From: an uncultured Saprospiraceae bacterium
Lineage (GTDB): Bacteria; Bacteroidota; Bacteroidia; Chitinophagales; Saprospiraceae
DNA length: 8,694 nt
Direction: 5' to 3'
Assembly (NCBI GenBank): GCA_937894165.1
Contig: CALCSX010000201.1
Coordinates: 1-8,694 of the forward strand
Below are positions 1-6,789 of this stretch, in pieces; positions within the stretch are counted from its first letter, which is position 1; each line of letters begins with the position of its first letter. The notes below the pieces were generated by a model. It saw only the letters and a program-made list of their open reading frames with translations, was not told the origin of the DNA and did no database searches. Made by a program: the position numbers and the translations under genes.

Positions 1-274
1 AATATTTAGAAGTGTCCACCACTAAGCCGTCGCCTACGCATTGCCCCGCAAGTGAGGTCCCGGCAGCTCTCGGGATCAATGAAAAACCGTATTTCCCGGC
101 AGTTGAAATCAAAATTTTTAAATCTTTCTCATTTTTAGGATAGGCAACACCCAAAGGCAATTCCTGATATATTGAAGCATCGGTGGCGTACAATGCCCTC
201 ATCATATCGCTATGAAAAATTTCTCCCTCTAATTTATTTTTCAATTCCACTACCCAATCCTCAGTCAACACCAT
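1..274 (-). CDS. FAD-linked oxidase (GlcD/D-lactate dehydrogenase-like), N-terminal fragment
   Basis: This is a partial gene: 91 codons are visible before the reading frame runs off the left edge. The fragment matches the start of the PCMH-type FAD-binding domain found in glycolate oxidase GlcD and in large bacterial FAD/Fe-S D-lactate or D-2-hydroxyacid dehydrogenases. Residues 30-46 (TDASIY, then the VAYPKNEKDL region) and the loop PRAAGTSLAGQCVGDG (residues 68-83), followed by VDTSK, are the typical FAD-contacting N-terminal elements. Such enzymes oxidise 2-hydroxyacids and pass electrons to the respiratory chain. The ATG at 274-272 is the first ATG after an in-frame stop near 314-316, and no Shine-Dalgarno sequence is seen. 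It begins 50 bp after the stop of the TPR-CHAT gene on the same strand, so read-through transcription is possible. The subfamily, and any C-terminal Fe-S domain, cannot be judged from this fragment. Confidence 0.8.
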   Translation of the reverse strand, partial: MVLTEDWVVELKNKLEGEIFHSDMMRALYATDASIYQELPLGVAYPKNEKDLKILISTAGKYGFSLIPRAAGTSLAGQCVGDGLVVDTSKY

Positions 275-324
275 ACTCAATTTTTGATTTTTTCTAATTT
301 CTAATACCTCATTTCATACTCTGA

Positions 325-3300
325 CTATTTAAACCTTCTCAAAGCTATTACAACAGCAACCAACATACCTAAAATAAGTCCCATGAAGATAAATGTCCAT
401 GTTTGCGACCTTTCGATAGCCGCTGTATCTCCATAAAGGACTAAATTTGACCAATAATAGGGGTGCGCTTTTTCGATATCTATTATCTCGTTTAAATATT
501 TGACTTTCCCTTGCTGAAGTGCCACGTCTTTCTGTCTTCCTGCTGATAAATTTTCATAAAAGTTCTCCATTATCTGCACACTAGACTTTTCATCTGCAAG
601 CCACAGTGAAGTCACTAAGGAAGCTACTCCGGCGAAGGCTAGTGCCCGGCTTAGACCGGCAATGCCCTTTCCCTCCATGTTTGTTCCATGAACTGTCTCA
701 AATGCGCTGAGTACTACCAAATTCAAAGGCCATTTCATTGCATATAATTCTTCTAATAATAGTTTGTTTTCTCCGCTCTCCGCACCTGAAAAAGCCAAAA
801 AAGAGCCCTTTTCATCATTTTCATCTGACAATCCATGTGTAGCCAAATGTAAAATGGTATGTTCATCAATATTTTCAATCAAATTCGCCCTCGTAGCATA
901 TGCTCCTACATAATAATCTCCTGAAAAATATTTGGATATAGCTTTCACTTCTGCTTCAGCATTGTTCAACTTGCCAAATTGAATATTTTCATCCCCCATC
1001 TTAAAATTTTGCCCCTGAAAATCCGGCGCCAGCGCCAAAAGCTTGCCCGCTCGTTTTTGTCCATTTTGCATAATACGCAGTAAGCCGAGCGAAATATTAT
1101 AACTGATAGCGCATTCCTTAATCAAATAGGGCAATTTGCGATAATCAGAACTTGCTGTTGCATTCTCAGTAAGAAATGCTTCAAAGGGGAGATAGGATAA
1201 AATGCCATCGGGAATAATTATTAATTTCTCAGGTAAATCTCCGATAGGCTGAATTAACTTTTCATATAGCGTATATGCCGAGGACAAAAAAACTTTCATT
1301 TCTGACCCGGGATCAGACACCGTTTTTCGAAAATCTTGTATAGCATTATCTAAATCTTCATCTCTAACTATCGACTGAAATGATTCCCGTTCCGCATCCA
1401 GATAAAAGATATAAATTCTTTCCGTGCCCCAGAAATATTGAACCAACCCTTCTTTAGCCCTTAAATTCTCCTTTACTTCTGATAATTGAATTCCACTTTT
1501 AAGCTGCTCCAATTGATCAAATTGGGGATAATCTTTGGAGATTAATTTATTGTATTCTTCAAGATTCTTGACAGCGACTAAGTATTTTTCCTTCAATGAA
1601 CTTCTATATTCGGTAGTAAGATCAGCCTGCCATTGTCTCTCAAAGAAATTAACCGAATCTCTAAGTTTACTCCATTCTGCAATAACTTCTTCAGGAACAT
1701 CTGCTAAATTCAAATCTTCCACTGCGGACAAGGCTTCTTTAAGAACTTGATTTTTTCCTTGGTCTAATTGTCTCAAAATGAAGTCTAAATCAGCTTTGGG
1801 AGAGGCTTCCTCTATTTGCAATAAAGTTTCCGATACCTTAGGAATATATTTTCGAAGGGCAATTTTGTCCTCAAGGGAGAGTTTCGATTCCTGAAGTTTT
1901 AAGATAATTTCATTGGCAATAAGTATATTTTCCTTCGCTGAGGATAAATATTCTTCATTTGGAATCCATTCATATTGTTTCAAGAAGGTTTTACTGATTA
2001 AAGTATAAGCATCTGCTAAGGTGAGAGCGTCATTGGACTGTACGACTGACAATATATCCTTCCCTTCTAATATTTTGATGCATTTTCTCAATTCTTTTCG
2101 CCCTTGCTCGTATTTTTTTTCGGCAATGAATATTTTTCCCTGAAAATAATGAAAATAGCAAATGTTCCAATGATCCTTTCCATTAGCTTGGATAGATAAT
2201 TCTCGATAGTTGAGATTTAACTCCTTAGCCTCCTTCCATTTTCCTGAGTCCATAAGGATGCGAATATAATAGGATAGACCTACTACTTGGTAAGGGAGGT
2301 GGGCTTGCTCATCGGATTCGAAAATAGCTAGTCCCTGTTTGAGAAGTTTTTCTGCATCCTCCAATTTACCAATATCATATAATTCAATGGCAAAGTTGAC
2401 ATAAACAATAGCTATGTCTGAAGGCTCAAAATCCTCCGATATGTGTATGTTTGTTAGAATTCTCTCCATTTCCCTAACACCTTCATTTACTTTACCACTT
2501 CGGATTAGCAATCGGGCTATTTGACTTTTTATATCTAATGAAAGCCAAGAACCGGAAGATTCATATTTTGTATTCACAGAATATGCTTTCTCGTAGAACA
2601 ACTTAGCGTTTAAATAATCGCCCAGTCGCTTGTAGGCATCCGCCAAATTTAAATAAACAGATACACCGTCTTGGCTCTCTTCTAAACCATTCTGCTTGTA
2701 GATCTGTAATGCCTTTTCATAAAGATTTTTCGACTTTCGAGAATTCCCCATTTGACTAATTATACCGGCATAATCCATATAACTTTTTGCCATTTCTATA
2801 TCCAAAGAATCAAAAACTTTCTGCCTTATTTCAAAAGATGTTTCAAAATGAGGGATAGCATTGAGCCACTCACCTTTATAATAGTAAGCCTTACCAATAT
2901 TTTCCAACAGTGAAGCACTAAACTTTAAGGATAAGGTGTCACTCTTCTCGCGAATAACTTCATTTGCCGCCTTAAAATAATAAATACTGGAATCTAAATT
3001 TCTTGTCGGATAAACAGTGAAATGAAGACCCTGCAAATTCAGGATTTTAGCTTTCAAAAGGGGCGGAATTTGAAGTGCTCGGGATGGTTTATAAATCAAA
3101 AATGAATCTTGGCGCGACAGTGGATAGGCATTTCCACTTCCTTGCGCCATCAAAGCTTTGAGGTATGCCAAATTTAATTTCTCTATATCATCCAAATGAG
3201 AAATCTCCCGGTCATGACGCTCGATTTCTTTAAACCGGAGAATACTTTCTTCAAATTTCCCGGCTGCAATTAATACCTCGATTTCCGAGAATTTTTTCTC

Positions 3301-3390
3301 AACAATTTTCGCAGATTCCTCCTGAGTGAAAACCGGTTGAACAGCTAAAACTGTTAGAATCAATAATATACACAGCGAGAAGTGATTCAT
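325..3390 (-). CDS. Periplasm-facing TPR-CHAT protein with degenerate catalytic site
   Basis: The protein has 1021 residues. Residues 1-22 form a hydrophobic signal peptide, with likely cleavage near FTQ/EE and no lipobox. About seven or eight TPR-like helical pairs fill residues 30-445; the clearest are at about 160-190, 243-277, 327-357 and 407-442. A helical linker follows, then a C-terminal CHAT domain at about 640-990. CHAT hallmarks seen are IIPDGILSYLPFEAF (724-738), HLATHG (848-853, expected catalytic His852), LSAFETVHG (894-902), a G-GIAGLSRAL segment (907-917) and HPYYWSNLVLYGD (976-988). The catalytic Cys of the usual LSACETG motif is Phe897 (codon TTT at 702-700), and the following Gly is Val900, so peptidase activity is doubtful. 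Residues 997-1017 form a membrane helix followed by RRFK, suggesting a type I topology with TPRs and CHAT in the periplasm. CHAT belongs to the caspase-like clan. The substrate or partner is unknown. It may be linked to the ECF sigma/anti-sigma pair in this window, but that is inference. Confidence 0.9.
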   Translation of the reverse strand: MNHFSLCILLILTVLAVQPVFTQEESAKIVEKKFSEIEVLIAAGKFEESILRFKEIERHDREISHLDDIEKLNLAYLKALMAQGSGNAYPLSRQDSFLIYKPSRALQIPPLLKAKILNLQGLHFTVYPTRNLDSSIYYFKAANEVIREKSDTLSLKFSASLLENIGKAYYYKGEWLNAIPHFETSFEIRQKVFDSLDIEMAKSYMDYAGIISQMGNSRKSKNLYEKALQIYKQNGLEESQDGVSVYLNLADAYKRLGDYLNAKLFYEKAYSVNTKYESSGSWLSLDIKSQIARLLIRSGKVNEGVREMERILTNIHISEDFEPSDIAIVYVNFAIELYDIGKLEDAEKLLKQGLAIFESDEQAHLPYQVVGLSYYIRILMDSGKWKEAKELNLNYRELSIQANGKDHWNICYFHYFQGKIFIAEKKYEQGRKELRKCIKILEGKDILSVVQSNDALTLADAYTLISKTFLKQYEWIPNEEYLSSAKENILIANEIILKLQESKLSLEDKIALRKYIPKVSETLLQIEEASPKADLDFILRQLDQGKNQVLKEALSAVEDLNLADVPEEVIAEWSKLRDSVNFFERQWQADLTTEYRSSLKEKYLVAVKNLEEYNKLISKDYPQFDQLEQLKSGIQLSEVKENLRAKEGLVQYFWGTERIYIFYLDAERESFQSIVRDEDLDNAIQDFRKTVSDPGSEMKVFLSSAYTLYEKLIQPIGDLPEKLIIIPDGILSYLPFEAFLTENATASSDYRKLPYLIKECAISYNISLGLLRIMQNGQKRAGKLLALAPDFQGQNFKMGDENIQFGKLNNAEAEVKAISKYFSGDYYVGAYATRANLIENIDEHTILHLATHGLSDENDEKGSFLAFSGAESGENKLLLEELYAMKWPLNLVVLSAFETVHGTNMEGKGIAGLSRALAFAGVASLVTSLWLADEKSSVQIMENFYENLSAGRQKDVALQQGKVKYLNEIIDIEKAHPYYWSNLVLYGDTAAIERSQTWTFIFMGLILGMLVAVVIALRRFK

Positions 3391-3580
3391 AAATGACTTT
3401 AATCTATTACTAAAACTAAAGTACTTATTTTTTAACTACTATATTGAATTTGACTTTCTTAATATACTAAAATCTGTACTAACGAGGCATCATGTTTTAG
3501 ACAGAAATCCTAATTTACTATCTAATAAATAGACAGATAGCTGTAGAATTGTATTTAGAAATATTGTTTTTATAAATTAC
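3391..3580. other. Intergenic spacer between map and the TPR-CHAT gene
   Basis: This 190-bp AT-rich spacer presumably holds the promoter of the TPR-CHAT gene, which reads leftward. On the minus strand a TACTTTAG sequence shortly before the start resembles the Bacteroidota -7 element TAnnTTTG with one mismatch, but I see no matching -33 TTG at the right distance. A 6-bp inverted repeat (CTATCT/AGATAG, about 3519-3541) has no U-run and is not a convincing terminator. No gene or RNA is recognisable here. Confidence 0.4.
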
Positions 3581-4348
3581 TCAATCCCCCCATATCCCAT
3601 TCATATCTGTAAGCACCACCGGCTTACCCTTCGTCACAATTATAGTGTGTTCATGCTGTGCAACAAATCCACCTCGATTTCCTACCAAAGTCCAGCCGTC
3701 ACTTGTTGTATTCGCATACTTCGATTTGGTAGAAATAAATGTCTCTACTGCCACGACTGAATTTTCCTTAAATCTCTCCCGATTGAATCTATCTCTGTAA
3801 TTTAAAATATTAGCCGGCTCTTCATGTAGTTTTCTGCCAATGCCATGCCCTGCTAAATTCTTAATGATGGTAAAGCCACCACGCTTAGCCTCCTCTTCTA
3901 TTAATCCTCCAATGTCTGAAATTTTTATTCCACAACTTATTTCTGCTAAAGCTTTTCGCAATATATTCCGAGAAGCTTCAACTAATTTTCCATGAAAATG
4001 TATGTCCTCTCCAAGAACAAAAGAGCCGCCATTATCCCCCCAATAGCCATTCAACTCGGCAGAAACATCAATGTTGACTAAATCACCCTCTTTTAATATT
4101 TTCGCCGAAGTCGGAATTCCATGCGCCACCTCATTATTAACACTGATACATGTCCATCCGGGAAAACCATAAGTCTCTGCAGGTGCTGACTTCGCTCCAT
4201 AATGTTTTAATAATTTTCCTCCAAATTCATCTATTTCCTTAGTCGACATTCCCGGTGCAGCATATTCACGCATTTGCCGCAGTGTATGAGCCACAGCCTC
4301 ACTCACCTTTCTCATTCCTTCTAAATCTCTTTCTGAACTGATTGACAT
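3581..4348 (-). CDS. map: Type I methionine aminopeptidase
   Basis: MetAP is a cytosolic metalloenzyme that removes the initiator Met from new proteins when residue 2 is small. The 255-residue protein has the usual length of a compact type Ia enzyme without an N-terminal extension. All five metal ligands are present with family spacing: Asp94 (VNIDV), Asp105 (GYWGD), His168 (LAGHGIG), Glu202 (VAVETF) and Glu233 (AQHEHT). The substrate-site histidines His76 (NEVAHGIP) and His175 (LHEEP) are also kept, so the enzyme should be active. The ATG at 4348 fits the family N-terminus; its upstream region is AT-rich and has no Shine-Dalgarno sequence. A minus-strand terminator lies only 33 bp upstream, so the gene probably has its own promoter or depends on read-through. 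In many bacteria map sits in the secY/infA ribosomal region; this copy does not and could be a second paralogue. The gap of 190 bp to the downstream TPR-CHAT gene shows no clear terminator. Confidence 0.95.
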   Translation of the reverse strand: MSISSERDLEGMRKVSEAVAHTLRQMREYAAPGMSTKEIDEFGGKLLKHYGAKSAPAETYGFPGWTCISVNNEVAHGIPTSAKILKEGDLVNIDVSAELNGYWGDNGGSFVLGEDIHFHGKLVEASRNILRKALAEISCGIKISDIGGLIEEEAKRGGFTIIKNLAGHGIGRKLHEEPANILNYRDRFNRERFKENSVVAVETFISTKSKYANTTSDGWTLVGNRGGFVAQHEHTIIVTKGKPVVLTDMNGIWGD

Positions 4349-4380
4349 ATATTTATTATTTATACCTTTGAAAATTGTAT

Positions 4381-4420
4381 GAAATAAAAACGGAACAGCA
4401 CTTCAATTAGTACTGTTCCG
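4381..4420 (-). terminator. Intrinsic terminator of a minus-strand transcript upstream of map
   Basis: The arms at 4391-4401 and 4410-4420 form an 11-bp stem with an 8-nt loop. On the minus strand the stem is closed throughout (CGGAACAGUAC with GUGCUGUUCCG, one U-G wobble) and is followed directly by UUUUUAUUU. Read on the plus strand, the wobble becomes a C-A mismatch and the stem is followed by CTAAAATTT, which is not a clean U-run. The signal therefore ends a leftward transcript that starts somewhere between here and htpG, where no protein gene is found. Confidence 0.75.
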
Positions 4421-4570
4421 CTAAAATTTAAAAAAAAACCACTATCCAAAATCTTAAAACTACTACTTACCTTATTTGTGTCCACTCTAAGGTGGGAAAA
4501 GTGACCGGTCCTTTAATTTGTTGAAAAAAGAACCGGTCGAGATCATGAGATTAGCCTCTGCCAAAATTTC
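4386..4570 (-). ncRNA. Candidate small RNA of about 185 nt, family not recognised
   Basis: There is no sizeable ORF here, but there is a complete transcription-unit layout on the minus strand. Promoter-like boxes lie at 4604-4576, a strong hairpin is made by 4503-4514 and 4527-4538, and an intrinsic terminator lies at 4420-4381. The internal hairpin is 12 bp with a 12-nt loop. Its single G-U pair exists only in the minus-strand RNA and is an A-C mismatch on the plus strand, the same strand bias seen in the terminator. The length is in the range of 6S-type RNAs, but the strong hairpin is near the 5' end and I cannot draw the long quasi-symmetric 6S rod, so I do not assign it to that family. 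I saw no tmRNA, RNase P or SRP RNA signature. The sequence could alternatively be a long leader with a terminator acting as an attenuator of map. A degenerate insertion-sequence end is another possibility. The ends are approximate. Confidence 0.5.
4503..4538 (-). repeat. Hairpin built from two copies of the palindrome GACCGGTC
   Basis: GACCGGTC at 4503-4510 and the near copy AACCGGTC at 4531-4538 are 28 bp apart. Because the core is itself palindromic, the pair reads both as a direct repeat and as an inverted repeat. As RNA on the minus strand it makes a 12-bp stem (GACCGGTTCTTT with AAAGGACCGGTC). As DNA it could be a tandem binding site. It lies inside the candidate small RNA. Confidence 0.7.
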
Positions 4571-4575
4571 ACCTT

Positions 4576-4604
4576 ATCATACTTGTTCTTTTCAAAACTG
4601 ACAA
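4576..4604 (-). promoter_or_regulatory. Promoter-like boxes for the candidate small RNA
   Basis: On the minus strand TTGTCA (4604-4599) and TATGAT (4581-4576) are separated by exactly 17 bp, close to the general sigma-70 consensus. A start near 4569-4570 would follow. Bacteroidota housekeeping promoters usually prefer TTTG and TAnnTTTG, so the -10 match is to the general bacterial form and not to the phylum's own. In such AT-rich DNA, chance matches are common. What supports it is its position at the right distance upstream of a hairpin and a terminator on the same strand. Confidence 0.4.
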
Positions 4605-4680
4605 AATTACTTTCTCGACAAATAACAGTTTATTATATACATAATCCTTGCCAAACTTGATTTTCACGCCCTTTTTTGAA

Positions 4681-4771
4681 AATATTTTATTATATTTTAT
4701 ATATAAAATATGTATATATCTTTATTATAATTATTTATACATATTTTAATATTTAATTAAAAATTTAATTT
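4681..4771. other. Extreme AT tract upstream of htpG
   Basis: Only three G or C bases occur in these 91 bp, far fewer than in the surrounding DNA. There is no ORF and no clear repeat unit, only irregular runs of A, T and TA steps. It lies 40-130 bp upstream of the putative htpG promoter, where a bendable or easily melted AT region, a UP-like element or a site for a nucleoid protein would act. No specific function can be read from the sequence. Confidence 0.6.
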
Positions 4772-4810
4772 GGAGCTCGTTTTTCAATTTTTTCAGAAAA
4801 TCACATTTCC

Positions 4811-4826
4811 TTGGCACGTATTTTGA
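4811..4826 (+). promoter_or_regulatory. Sigma-54-like -24/-12 promoter of htpG
   Basis: TTGGCACG, four bases, then TTGA matches the sigma-54 consensus TTGGCACG-N4-TTGC at every defined position except the C of the -12 GC doublet. The spacing is exact. A start near 4837 would give a 5' leader of about 15 nt before the htpG ATG at 4852. A Bacteroidota TAnnTTTG element is only approximated here (TATTTTG is one base short). Transcription by RpoN would need an activator of the NtrC type, which is not encoded in this window. The missing C in the -12 box is a real weakness. Confidence 0.4.
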
Positions 4827-4851
4827 CCTAGCATAACTAAAAATATATATT

Positions 4852-6705
4852 ATGCAAAAAGGACAAATATCAGTTCAAACGGAAAATATTTTTCCTATCA
4901 TCAAAAAGTTTCTATACTCAGATCAGGATATCTTTCTGAGAGAATTAGTTTCCAACGCTGTAGATGCTACGAGCAAATTAAAAACCCTTCAAAGAAAAAA
5001 TGAATTCAAAGGCGAATTGGGTTCTATTAACATTGAAATCATCGCAGATAAAGAAGCCAAAACTTTGACCATAAAGGACAGAGGGATTGGAATGACCGAG
5101 GAAGAAGTTGTCAAATATTTGAACCAAGTGGCATTCTCAAGTGCTTCTGAATTTCTTGAAAAATATAAAGATGACAGTCAAATAATTGGACATTTCGGGC
5201 TAGGTTTCTATTCAGCCTTTATGGTCGCTGAAAAAGTTGAAGTAAAAACTCTTTCCTACAAAGAAGGTGCGCAGGCTGTGCAATGGACATGTGTCGGAGA
5301 TACCGAATATAGCATCGAAAATATTGATAAGAGCGAGCGAGGCACAGAGATCGTGCTTCATATAATGGAAGATTCCGTAGAATTTTTAGACAATCATACG
5401 ATTGAAGGTCTTTTAGATAAATATTGCAAATTCTTACCCATACCTATCGTTTTTGGCGAAGAAGAGCACAAAGAAGATGTGGATGGCGAAGAAAAAGTGA
5501 CTAAAACACCGAGAATCATCAATAATACTGATCCTATTTGGAAGAAGCAGCCCAGTGAGATCGATGAAGAAGGCTACAAGAAATTCTATCAAGAGCTTTA
5601 TCCATACAGCACGCCTCCCTTATTTTGGATACATTTGAATATTGATTACCCATTCAGATTGACAGGCATTCTATATTTCCCAAAAATCCAGAACAGTCTT
5701 GAAATACAAAAGAATAAAATTCAACTCTATTCTAATCAGGTTTTCGTGACGGATAATGTGAAGGAGATCGTTCCTGAATTTTTGACCCTGTTACATGGAG
5801 TGATTGATTCACCGGACATTCCTTTGAATGTATCCCGATCTTATTTGCAATCAGATTCGAATGTTAAGAAAATCACTAATTACATTACTAAGAAAGTGGC
5901 TGAGAAGCTGAGCGAATTATTCAAGAACGATCGCAAAGCCTTCGAAGAGAAGTGGGATGATATCGGAACATTTGTGAAATATGGAATGCTTACAAACGAA
6001 AAATTTGAAGAGAAAGCCAAGGATTTTACCGTTCTTAAAACTACAGATGCGGAATACTTGACTGTCAATGAATATAAAGAAAAAGTTGGAATTCATCAGA
6101 CTGATAAAAATAATAAGGTAATATACATTTACACCAATGTGAATGAAAATCACTCTCACCTTGTTGAGGCAGCGAAGGAAAAAAACTATACAGTTTTGAT
6201 GTTCGATCAAATGTTGGACGGACACTTTATGCAGCAGTTGGAACATAAGAATTCAGATGTGTCATTTGTTAGAATTGATTCCAACACTTTGGATCAATTG
6301 GTAGAAAAAGACGAGAAAATAGAGTCCGTTCTTTCAGAAAAGGAACAGGAGAAAATCAAAACTATTTTTGAATCCTCGAATCCTGATAAAGCGGGAGCCA
6401 TAGTATTGAAAGCACTATCTCCAACTGAAGAGCCTGTGGTCATTACTAAGCCTGAATTTATGCGAAGAATGAAGGAAATGCAGGCTATGCAGGGAATGGA
6501 TTTTTCACATTTCCCGGATACTTACGAAGTCGTTATCAATACCAACCATCCACTTATTACGAAAACACTTTTAGAGAACAAGGAGGAAGCTGAGCAGAAG
6601 GAACTAGCTGTGTATTTGAGTCAATTGGCCAAATTGAACCAACAGATGTTGAAAGGCAAGGAACTGAATGATTTTATTAAGAAAAGTCTTCAAAGACTTT
6701 CTTAA
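4852..6705 (+). CDS. htpG: Hsp90 chaperone HtpG
   Basis: This is the bacterial Hsp90, a cytosolic ATP-dependent homodimeric chaperone that remodels client proteins together with DnaK. The 617 residues match the usual length (about 610-630). The N-terminal Bergerat ATPase fold (about 1-210) shows catalytic Glu31 in FLRELVSNAVDA, the KDRGIGM box with Asp76, the glycine-rich lid end IIGHFGLGFYSAF (111-123) and RGTEI (163-167). The middle domain (about 225-480) carries LNVSRSYLQ with Arg329, the residue that contacts ATP from the middle domain. The C-terminal dimerisation domain runs from about 500 to 617. There is no eukaryotic charged linker and no MEEVD tail, as expected for HtpG. All key residues are present. 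The ATG at 4852 gives the standard N-terminus, and the leader is AT-rich without a Shine-Dalgarno sequence. The gene is a single transcription unit, preceded by a possible sigma-54 promoter and followed by a terminator. Confidence 0.97.
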   Translation: MQKGQISVQTENIFPIIKKFLYSDQDIFLRELVSNAVDATSKLKTLQRKNEFKGELGSINIEIIADKEAKTLTIKDRGIGMTEEEVVKYLNQVAFSSASEFLEKYKDDSQIIGHFGLGFYSAFMVAEKVEVKTLSYKEGAQAVQWTCVGDTEYSIENIDKSERGTEIVLHIMEDSVEFLDNHTIEGLLDKYCKFLPIPIVFGEEEHKEDVDGEEKVTKTPRIINNTDPIWKKQPSEIDEEGYKKFYQELYPYSTPPLFWIHLNIDYPFRLTGILYFPKIQNSLEIQKNKIQLYSNQVFVTDNVKEIVPEFLTLLHGVIDSPDIPLNVSRSYLQSDSNVKKITNYITKKVAEKLSELFKNDRKAFEEKWDDIGTFVKYGMLTNEKFEEKAKDFTVLKTTDAEYLTVNEYKEKVGIHQTDKNNKVIYIYTNVNENHSHLVEAAKEKNYTVLMFDQMLDGHFMQQLEHKNSDVSFVRIDSNTLDQLVEKDEKIESVLSEKEQEKIKTIFESSNPDKAGAIVLKALSPTEEPVVITKPEFMRRMKEMQAMQGMDFSHFPDTYEVVINTNHPLITKTLLENKEEAEQKELAVYLSQLAKLNQQMLKGKELNDFIKKSLQRLS

Positions 6706-6735
6706 TCAGTAGTGAAAAATATAGAATTTAGTTTT

Positions 6736-6770
6736 AAAGCCGGAAGTTAGACTTCCGGCTTTTTTATTTT
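6736..6770 (+). terminator. Intrinsic terminator of htpG
   Basis: The arms 6736-6747 and 6751-6762 form a perfect 12-bp stem (core GCCGGAAGT/ACTTCCGGC) with a 3-nt loop, running into TTTTTTTATTTT. It sits 30 bp after the htpG stop and 20 bp from the end of the converging anti-sigma gene. On the minus strand the hairpin is followed by TTTAAAAC, so it could also stop that transcript, but weakly. Confidence 0.9.
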
Positions 6771-6789
6771 ATCTTATCGTTTTAACCTC

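Noticed and set aside
3515..3545. Inverted repeat CTATCT/AGATAG in the map to TPR-CHAT spacer
   Set aside because: Only 6 AT-rich base pairs with an 11-nt loop and no U-run. It is too weak to be called a terminator, though a weak operator cannot be excluded.
4496..4555. A roughly 19-codon frame on the minus strand inside the candidate small RNA (ATG near 4555)
   Set aside because: It overlaps the strong hairpin, has no run of regulatory codons and no start signal, so I do not call it a leader peptide.
5917..6246. 109-codon open frame antisense to htpG
   Set aside because: It is a shadow of the htpG coding frame. It is rich in Phe, Ile and Val in the way antisense frames of AT-rich genes are, and it has no homologous domain.
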